From positions 51,058 to 115,057 of the forward strand of contig JAPLEV010000014.1 in NCBI GenBank assembly GCA_026391005.1: a stretch of 64,000 nt of DNA, read 5' to 3'. Of this stretch, positions 57,996-64,000 are shown one piece after another. Under the pieces are notes generated by a model. That model saw only the letters and a program-made list of their open reading frames with translations, did no database searches and had not been told where the DNA came from. Each line of letters starts with the position of its first letter. The stretch's first letter is position 1. The position numbers and the translations under genes were made by a program. Source of the stretch: Flavobacteriia bacterium. GTDB taxonomy: Bacteria > Bacteroidota > Bacteroidia > Flavobacteriales_D > Crocinitomicaceae.

Positions 57996-60199
57996 CCTTT
58001 TTTTATATCCTATTTGCGCTACCCTACTCGCTTACAGGACAAGTCAAACTGAAAGATTTGGTCAATTTTGCTGACGAGCAATTTAAAAAAGGCGATTATT
58101 ACTACGCTATAGATTACTATGAAAAGGCCCTTGCAATTGATTCTAATTCCTTAGAACTAAAGTGGAAATACGCACAAACGCTCCGGGCATATAAAAACTA
58201 CAAAGAAGCAGAGAAGGCCTATGCTGATATTTATGCAAGAGAAGAAGCTGAAAAATACCCTGAAAGCATCTTGTATTTAGGTTTAATGCAAAAACAGAAC
58301 GGCAAGTATCAACTTGCTTTAGAGACCTTTAAGTTAGCAAAAAGCCTTTACGATGACTTAGACAGTTATAATTATAAGAAATCAAACAAAGAAATTGAAT
58401 CTTGTTATTGGGCATTTAAGAATAAAAGAGATACCACTAATCTTTCGCAATTCAATCAAAGGATCAATAGCTTTGATGCAGAATTCGGACATCACTATGA
58501 TCGCAGCAAATTAATTTTCTCCTCCTTACGGGCCGATTCCACCAACGAGAATGAAGAAGTATACGGCAGACATTATAGCACCTCACTTTACCAAATTAAT
58601 GCATCATCTGATTCCTTATCAAAACCAATAAAAATTATTGGCTTAACAGCTGAAAAAACAAGTATAGGCAATGCAAGTTACAGCAGTGACCAACATTTTT
58701 TTTACTTCAGTATTTGTGAAGATGAAGGATACAACTATCGATGTAAAATTGCCCGTGCCTTGGTAAAAGACGGGAAATATGGTAAGGTTGACACCTTAGG
58801 AGAGCAGATTAACTATCCAAATTCAAACACAACAACCCCAATGGTTGTTCAATTAGATGGCAAACCGTATTTATTTTTTGCCTCTAATCGAACTGGCACA
58901 AAGGGAGAAATGGATATTTGGTACAGCGAAATAATGAATGATAACCAATTTGGGCCCGCCGTAAATGTAAGCGCTATTAATTCCATTGATAATGAAATTT
59001 GCCCCTGGTACGACAGTATTAAAAACCAATTGTATTTTTCGTCAACCTGGCACAATGGCTTTGGTGGCTATGATGTATTCTCTGCTAAAAGGACAGGAAG
59101 CAAATTTGAAAAACCTATCAATAGGAATCAGCCTATCAATAGCCCTGCAAATGACCTCTACTATTTTGAAGCTGGCGACAGTCTCTTTGTATCATCCAAT
59201 CGTATCGGAAGTTTATCAAAGAAGAATCCAACGTGTTGTAGTGATATATTTTTTGCAAAAATCGAAAGACCTCGTCCACCAGATTCCACCTCAATTATTA
59301 TAACAAAAAGAATTAACTTTCCGATAAGCTTATTTTTTAAAAATGATCGTCCGGATCCAAAAAGCACCATCCCAACTAGTACATTATCCTATGAGGAAAC
59401 CTATTTAGAATACGTCTCCTCTTTCAATGAATACTTGTCAAAAGTAAATGGTGATAGCACACTAATTAAAAATGAAAGAAGCGAAAAATTAGATTCATTT
59501 TTTGCAAATTCTGTTGTCAAAGGATATAATGATTTATTAGAACTAAGCGATAGTATGGCGCTTTATTTATCAAATAATAAATACATAACTCTTTTTATTA
59601 AGGGGTATGCGAGTCCTTTACATCAGACAAACTATAATGTAAATCTTTCCAAAAGAAGAATTAATACTTACTATAACTACTTATCAAGATACAAAAATGG
59701 ATTGTTTCAAGGTGCGCTCCAGCAGACAGACAACACGGTGCCTCAAATAAGAATTATTGAAATTCCCTTTGGTGAATATGCCGCTAATCAACTGACCAGT
59801 GACGACCTTAATGACCAAAAGAACTCTGTCTATTCATATGAAGCAGGAATTGAGCGTAAAATTGAAATTCTAGGAATAGAGGTAAGCAACGAAAGACCTG
59901 ATAGTATCATTAAACTATCGCCTTCCATTATCTATTTAGACAAAAAGCCGAAATCGGAATTAACCTTCACGCTAGAAAATCAGATGGCGAGTGATCTTGT
60001 GGTCGAAAAAATAGCATTAAATTCTACCTTATTCGAACTAATAGATGCACCCACAACTATTTCATCTAATAGCATGACGAAGCTTAAACTGAACTTCACC
60101 CCACCAAAAGAAAAAGGGTTTTATCTATACACAATTGACATTAAATTTATTGATATTCCCATACCAATTAAAGCATTTGCAAGCATTGAAGTCAAGTGA
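57977..60199 (+). CDS. TPR-PD40-OmpA family protein with C-terminal Ig-like extension (PorE-like)
   Basis: A 740-residue exported protein: signal peptide (to SLTGQ), TPR repeats (~25-150; FADEQFKKGDYYYAIDYYEK), PD40/WD40-like beta-propeller segments (~165-420; YFSICEDEGYNYRCKIA, LFFASNRTGTKGEMDIWYSE, NDLYYFEAG). An OmpA-like peptidoglycan-binding region (~480-635; GYASPLHQTNYNVNLSKRR) follows. The final ~95 residues form an extra Ig/ASH-like strand domain (SPSIIYLDKKPKSELTFTLE), which is unusual after OmpA. It is the partner of the preceding PorP/SprF protein and would tether it to the cell wall. Confidence 0.82.
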   Translation: MSRLYIAFFYILFALPYSLTGQVKLKDLVNFADEQFKKGDYYYAIDYYEKALAIDSNSLELKWKYAQTLRAYKNYKEAEKAYADIYAREEAEKYPESILYLGLMQKQNGKYQLALETFKLAKSLYDDLDSYNYKKSNKEIESCYWAFKNKRDTTNLSQFNQRINSFDAEFGHHYDRSKLIFSSLRADSTNENEEVYGRHYSTSLYQINASSDSLSKPIKIIGLTAEKTSIGNASYSSDQHFFYFSICEDEGYNYRCKIARALVKDGKYGKVDTLGEQINYPNSNTTTPMVVQLDGKPYLFFASNRTGTKGEMDIWYSEIMNDNQFGPAVNVSAINSIDNEICPWYDSIKNQLYFSSTWHNGFGGYDVFSAKRTGSKFEKPINRNQPINSPANDLYYFEAGDSLFVSSNRIGSLSKKNPTCCSDIFFAKIERPRPPDSTSIIITKRINFPISLFFKNDRPDPKSTIPTSTLSYEETYLEYVSSFNEYLSKVNGDSTLIKNERSEKLDSFFANSVVKGYNDLLELSDSMALYLSNNKYITLFIKGYASPLHQTNYNVNLSKRRINTYYNYLSRYKNGLFQGALQQTDNTVPQIRIIEIPFGEYAANQLTSDDLNDQKNSVYSYEAGIERKIEILGIEVSNERPDSIIKLSPSIIYLDKKPKSELTFTLENQMASDLVVEKIALNSTLFELIDAPTTISSNSMTKLKLNFTPPKEKGFYLYTIDIKFIDIPIPIKAFASIEVK

Positions 60200-60220
60200 A
60201 AGGGAAATTAAAGATGTTAT

Positions 60221-60607
60221 TTATTCCGTCAGTAAGCGTTGCGTAGCTTGTAACTGATCGTTGGATAATGTTAATTTTTGACGTGTAAAATTTAAGTCAT
60301 CTGCTGACTGAATTGGAACCAAATGAATATGGACGTGAGGCACTTCGAGTCCAATAATACTAAGTCCGATTTTCTGACACTTGATTTTCGACTTAATGCG
60401 TTGTGCTACTTTCTTTGAAAAAACAAGCATACGAGCTAATACATCATCATCGAGATCGAAAATATAGTCTATTTCCTGTTTATAGATAACTAAAACATGA
60501 CCAACAACTAATGGATTAATATCCAAAAAAGCTAAAAATTCGTTGTTTTCTTCGATTCGGAAACAGGGTATTTCTCCATCAATAATTTTAGAAAAAATAC
60601 TAGGCAT
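60221..60607 (-). CDS. HIT family nucleotide hydrolase/transferase
   Basis: A 128-residue histidine-triad protein with VPHVHIHLVPI (the HxHxH triad) near the C-terminus and FLDINPLVVGHVLVI before it. These proteins hydrolyse phosphoramidate or dinucleoside polyphosphate bonds on adenosine nucleotides. Its ATG directly abuts the greA stop, so it is co-transcribed with greA. Confidence 0.92.
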   Translation of the reverse strand: MPSIFSKIIDGEIPCFRIEENNEFLAFLDINPLVVGHVLVIYKQEIDYIFDLDDDVLARMLVFSKKVAQRIKSKIKCQKIGLSIIGLEVPHVHIHLVPIQSADDLNFTRQKLTLSNDQLQATQRLLTE

Positions 60608-61081
60608 TTATCGGGAAATATTGATAATTTCAAACTGAAGCATCCCGCCAGGCGTTTCAATCTCGGCTACTTGACCAACTTTTTTGCCTAATAATCCTTT
60701 ACCAATTGGAGAATCAACAGAGATTTTTCGTGCTTTAATATCAGCTTCATTTTCAGCGACTAAAGTATAAACCATTTCCATACCATTGCTTATATTTTTA
60801 ATCGTTACAATAGAAAGAATGAATACTTTCGAATTATCGATGTTTGTGTCATCAATTAAGCGAGCATTGGCTACAATATTCTCCATCTTAGAAATTTTCA
60901 TTTCCAATATTCCTTGCGCTTCTTTAGCGGCATCATATTCCGCATTTTCGGACAGATCACCTTTATCCCTTGCTTCTCCAATTTGCTCAGAAATAGCTGG
61001 ACGTTGAACTGTTTTTAAGTCAATTAACTCATCTTTAAGTTTTTTTAGACCTTCCGCCGTGTAATAACTAATTTGAGACAT
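60608..61081 (-). CDS. greA: Transcription elongation factor GreA
   Basis: A 157-residue transcript-cleavage factor that rescues backtracked RNA polymerase. The N-terminal coiled coil (YTAEGLKKLKDELIDLK ... ENAEYDAAKEAQ with the acidic tip at DLSENAEY) and the C-terminal FKBP-like domain (PIGKGLLGKKVGQVAEI) are complete. The order greA-HIT is common in Bacteroidota. The region upstream holds the terminator of the PorV-family gene. Confidence 0.96.
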   Translation of the reverse strand: MSQISYYTAEGLKKLKDELIDLKTVQRPAISEQIGEARDKGDLSENAEYDAAKEAQGILEMKISKMENIVANARLIDDTNIDNSKVFILSIVTIKNISNGMEMVYTLVAENEADIKARKISVDSPIGKGLLGKKVGQVAEIETPGGMLQFEIINISR

Positions 61082-61108
61082 GATAAAACCTACTTAAATA
61101 AAAAACTA

Positions 61109-61133
61109 AAAAGAGCAATTATAGCGCTCTTTT
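61109..61133 (-). terminator. Rho-independent terminator of the T9SS-cargo/PorV operon
   Basis: 8-bp perfect stem AAAAGAGC/GCTCTTTT with a 9-nt loop between the PorV-family stop (61158) and the greA start. On the minus strand the stem is followed by a T-rich tail (TAGTTTTTTATTT). Confidence 0.65.
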
Positions 61134-61157
61134 ACTTATTCATACTGGACAATTATA

Positions 61158-62222
61158 TTATTTCAGACTAATCGTCAAGCCCATGGTATGAATTATCCCA
61201 AATACACCTGCAAAACGTGCACAATATTCAAGACCTAATGCATTTTTAGATTTACCTACTAAAGCATCTAATGAGAAACCAGCTGTAGGACCAAGGAGTG
61301 CATTCGATCGGTTTTCAGCGGATATAATTCCATTCTCATAGACATAGCCCGCGCGTAAATTAAATGCTAAAGACTCCGTAATCATTCCATAATCCAAACC
61401 TAAACGGAATTGATCTTTAGAAAAAGAATTCGCAGTAAATGCTAGCGCCATATTTAGCTTGCTCTCATTCTTAAAAATAAAATCATAAGAACCACCAATA
61501 GATAATAATGACGGTAATTCGTAAGTTGCCGAACGTTGTTCAAGAGAGCCAACAAACCCTGTTGAGATATAAGTTACTTGTTGTGCTAAACCATCTCCTT
61601 TATAACGCATGACAGGACCAACATTTTTTAATGTGATCCCAAATTTAATTTTTTCATTATCCCCCGTAACATATCGAATACCTGCATCAATTGCGATGCC
61701 GTTCGATTTTAGGTTAGAAATATTTTCCGAAATCACCTTGAAATTAATGCCGCCGGAGATAGATGATGAAAACTTCTTCGCATAACCGACATTAAAAATA
61801 TTAGCTCTTGGAGAAAAGAAACCAATATTTCCCTCTGGATTTGCTACTGTAGTAATTGGAATATCGCCGTAATTTAAGGATTGCACACTCACAGAAATAA
61901 CATCAGATTCGGACAAACGCTGTGCAAAGCCCGCTGAATTTAATCCAATTCCCGCAGAACCCATCCAATTTGAATAATTAAATTTTATTTGAGTTTTATC
62001 CGTAAAGGCGAGACCAGCAATATTGGAAAATGTCGCTTCTATACCATTCATATTGGCGACACCGGCATCTCCAATCCCAGATCCGCGTGCCCAAGGATTG
62101 ATTAATAAATGAGACGCCCCTGCAGAACCAACACGATCTTCATTTCCTGCAAACCCGAGTACACTAATTCCTGTCATAAGAATTAGGAAGTAATTTGATA
62201 ATTTCATAATTGATTTTTTCAT
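61158..62222 (-). CDS. PorV/PorQ family outer-membrane protein
   Basis: A 354-residue barrel-forming protein: signal peptide (to VLGFA), then RVGSAGASHLLINPWARGSG and NIAGLAFTDKTQIKFNYSNW, the PorV-type N-terminus, ending HTMGLTISLK. PorV shuttles T9SS cargo from the translocon to the PorU sortase. PorV-like paralogues are frequently encoded directly after a single T9SS cargo gene, as here (17 bp downstream), suggesting a dedicated partner. A second ATG five codons in is also possible. Confidence 0.85.
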   Translation of the reverse strand: MKKSIMKLSNYFLILMTGISVLGFAGNEDRVGSAGASHLLINPWARGSGIGDAGVANMNGIEATFSNIAGLAFTDKTQIKFNYSNWMGSAGIGLNSAGFAQRLSESDVISVSVQSLNYGDIPITTVANPEGNIGFFSPRANIFNVGYAKKFSSSISGGINFKVISENISNLKSNGIAIDAGIRYVTGDNEKIKFGITLKNVGPVMRYKGDGLAQQVTYISTGFVGSLEQRSATYELPSLLSIGGSYDFIFKNESKLNMALAFTANSFSKDQFRLGLDYGMITESLAFNLRAGYVYENGIISAENRSNALLGPTAGFSLDALVGKSKNALGLEYCARFAGVFGIIHTMGLTISLK

Positions 62223-62239
62223 AACTGTACTTCTAGAAA

Positions 62240-64000
62240 TTATATACCTTGTAAGTCCACTTGCCGCATTCCACCAAAGAATTTAAGCACCCTTTCGCCA
62301 ATTCCAGGAACATCAACATGTATTAAATAGACTCCTCCCGCTACTGGAATAGACTTAAAATTGGTTAAATCCCAATCCAATGAAGTTATTGGACTATCTT
62401 TTTTAAATGTTCGAATCAATTTACCATTAACAGCGTAAATGGTTACGGTGCATTTTTCAGGTAGGTTAGTAATTTTAACTTTCGTCTCTAATCTGCTTCT
62501 TTCATATTCTGAAAAAGCATAATACGGATTCGGAACAATATTAATTAACTTCAATGCCTCTTTCAATTTGTCTTCTGAAGCAATAACCGTTGCAATTTCA
62601 TCCATTGACCAAGAATACATTGGTCGCCCATTGTTCTCACCAGTTGCGACATAATTCTTGTATTCTTTATTGATCCTCAATTTTATGGTTACATCAGTGG
62701 CCATTAGACTTTGTCCTTGTGCAACGATTGGATACGATATCCACGTTAAACTGCCATATAACTCACGTTTTGCTTGTGAGCTGTTCGTTTCTACCTCTAG
62801 CCATTTTGTACGTAGAGCGTTTGTCGTATTATTTTCTCCATCACCAGGAACATACGCCGGGAAATCATAACTAAACACATACACCGGATGCATGCCGCCC
62901 ATCAATGGCGTTCCTACATTACTCACAAAACGATTGGTTGGATTCCAAACCATATCCGCACCATTTTCGCCTCCCAAGAATGAATTCTCGCCAAATGCTA
63001 AGTACAATCGTGCGCCAGATTCTAAGTCGACCGCATAACCTGGGAACCAGCCCATTCCTGTGCCTGTCCCATCGGGATTACCATTTTTATCGACACTTGG
63101 GCTCTTACGCATCGCGCCTGGCGCACATGCACCAACATTCAAAGCGGTATTTCTGCCCAATTCAATCACCGGACATCGTGTCCATAAACTTGTATCATTG
63201 GTCATTACAATGTTCACACTCGGTAGGAAACTAATGGAAGCGTTCATTTTAGATGAGCCACTAAACGTTCCGAAATAGGCCAATGGCATATAATCAGCTT
63301 GGTAGCCCACTAATCGATGCGGCGCAATAGTTCCTTCTAGAATAGACTCATACAACTGATCGGGATCTGCGCCAACTTCGTCAGGGTAATTACATGGATT
63401 CAAATAGGTTGGGCCATTAGGCAAACATTCGTATCCTGCGGCCCCAATAGTTGTTATAGGAGAATAATCTCCCGAACGAATCCAATTACTTGGGAAGTAT
63501 GCATCATTGTCAGGAACACCTGCCAACCATCGTTTCGATGAATCGGCGTACTCAATCGATGATGAAATCATATCTGTCGTTTTGAAAGAAATATTACCTG
63601 ATCCTGATGGGAAATAATATTTCTCTTGGTGGATTTGAACCGAGATACCCCACTGCGGTATGATTTGCTCATTATCACCATTGATCGCCATTTCTGAATC
63701 AGCAGAGTCCAAGAGGAGTCCGCCCTTTTTATCATATTGATAAACTACCCAAGAGGCAGTATCGGCAGAATTACCAACTGCGGGAGCTGTATAATCCCTG
63801 AACTTACATTCAAAATAACCCGGAGCGAGTAACAAGGGGTCAACCACTTTAATATTAATTGGTCCTTTACCGTAATCGTATTCTGGGGTATCAACAAACC
63901 CATTTGAAAGAATGCTAGCAAGTGTTGAACTTGTAAATTCAGTAGGACGATTTCCGTTACCATAACCATCAACACGTGTTATTTTTGGTGATGAACCGTA
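62240..64000 (-). CDS. Large T9SS cargo protein, C-terminal part (5' end beyond the window)
   Basis: The frame is open from the stop at 62240 to the right edge, so at least 586 residues are visible and the N-terminus is missing; a GTG at 63847 is internal, since upstream codons keep coding (DTPEYDYGKGPINIKVVDP). The C-terminal ~100 residues form a FlgD/Ig-like T9SS sorting domain (NIVPNPYYAFSEYERS ... VTIYAVNGKLIRTF ... GGVYLIHVDVPG). The rest is beta-rich without a recognised enzymatic motif. It is followed by the PorV-family gene in one operon ending at the terminator near 61120. Confidence 0.82.
   Translation of the reverse strand, partial: YGSSPKITRVDGYGNGNRPTEFTSSTLASILSNGFVDTPEYDYGKGPINIKVVDPLLLAPGYFECKFRDYTAPAVGNSADTASWVVYQYDKKGGLLLDSADSEMAINGDNEQIIPQWGISVQIHQEKYYFPSGSGNISFKTTDMISSSIEYADSSKRWLAGVPDNDAYFPSNWIRSGDYSPITTIGAAGYECLPNGPTYLNPCNYPDEVGADPDQLYESILEGTIAPHRLVGYQADYMPLAYFGTFSGSSKMNASISFLPSVNIVMTNDTSLWTRCPVIELGRNTALNVGACAPGAMRKSPSVDKNGNPDGTGTGMGWFPGYAVDLESGARLYLAFGENSFLGGENGADMVWNPTNRFVSNVGTPLMGGMHPVYVFSYDFPAYVPGDGENNTTNALRTKWLEVETNSSQAKRELYGSLTWISYPIVAQGQSLMATDVTIKLRINKEYKNYVATGENNGRPMYSWSMDEIATVIASEDKLKEALKLINIVPNPYYAFSEYERSRLETKVKITNLPEKCTVTIYAVNGKLIRTFKKDSPITSLDWDLTNFKSIPVAGGVYLIHVDVPGIGERVLKFFGGMRQVDLQGI

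Overview
The window is a gene-dense, AT-rich chromosomal segment from a Bacteroidota bacterium, most likely of the order Flavobacteriales (a Crocinitomicaceae/Fluviicola-like lineage is my best guess). The lineage call rests on several things: type IX secretion (T9SS) cargo proteins with C-terminal sorting domains, PorP/SprF and PorV-type outer-membrane proteins, the Bacteroidota-specific IPExxxVDY protein next to pyruvate kinase, and many promoters of the Bacteroidota type (-33 TTG, -7 TAnnTTTG). I see no phage, no intact insertion sequence and no CRISPR array. There is one tRNA (Arg, CCU) and one riboswitch (TPP).

0-13 kb is mostly housekeeping: an outer-membrane barrel, the IPExxxVDY protein, pyruvate kinase, glycine dehydrogenase GcvP coupled to the bacillithiol deacetylase BshB1, a ZIP metal transporter, a methyltransferase and CoaE. 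A TPP riboswitch on the minus strand (12248-12328) controls a two-gene operon: a TonB-dependent receptor, predicted to import thiamine compounds, and a secreted TonB_C/beta-barrel fusion. A 5'-truncated NAD-dependent epimerase abuts the riboswitch. It is followed by about 600 bp of palindromic repeats, including a 79-bp tandem repeat. 13.8-20.6 kb holds a steroid-reductase-like membrane enzyme, Asd, a lamin-tail T9SS protein and a LETM1-related protein.

19.5-28.2 kb is a long minus-strand series: MbnP and MbnH (a copper-protein/di-haem-enzyme pair), an unrecognised 467-residue protein, a WYL regulator, PaaG, PaaH, and then MetK and MtnA (S-adenosylmethionine synthesis and methylthioadenosine salvage). 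28-35 kb carries an AddA/RecB-like helicase-nuclease, a CTP-synthase-related amidotransferase without its cysteine, a lipoprotein, and an FkbM methyltransferase bracketed by a near-identical direct repeat. 35-44.7 kb is a block of secreted proteins: ankyrin, DOMON/T9SS, M14 carboxypeptidase/T9SS and a very large T9SS type B beta-propeller protein.

46.5-56.9 kb is a phenylacetate catabolism region. paaABCD lies on the minus strand and two tandem paaE-like reductases plus an SDR lie on the plus strand. Between them sit two convergent acyltransferase/SGNH-esterase operons, each preceded by a previously unlisted 42-codon ORF with a promoter just upstream; these look like a pair of surface-glycan O-acylation modules. 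Together with paaG and paaH at 22-24 kb, the window contains most of the upper and middle phenylacetyl-CoA pathway. 57-64 kb carries T9SS/gliding components: PorP/SprF, a TPR-PD40-OmpA protein with an extra Ig-like tail, GreA, a HIT protein, and a PorV-family protein downstream of a T9SS cargo gene that runs off the right edge.

The genome is compact. Many neighbouring genes overlap by a few bases (ATGA or TAATG junctions), and several convergent pairs overlap or abut at their 3' ends.
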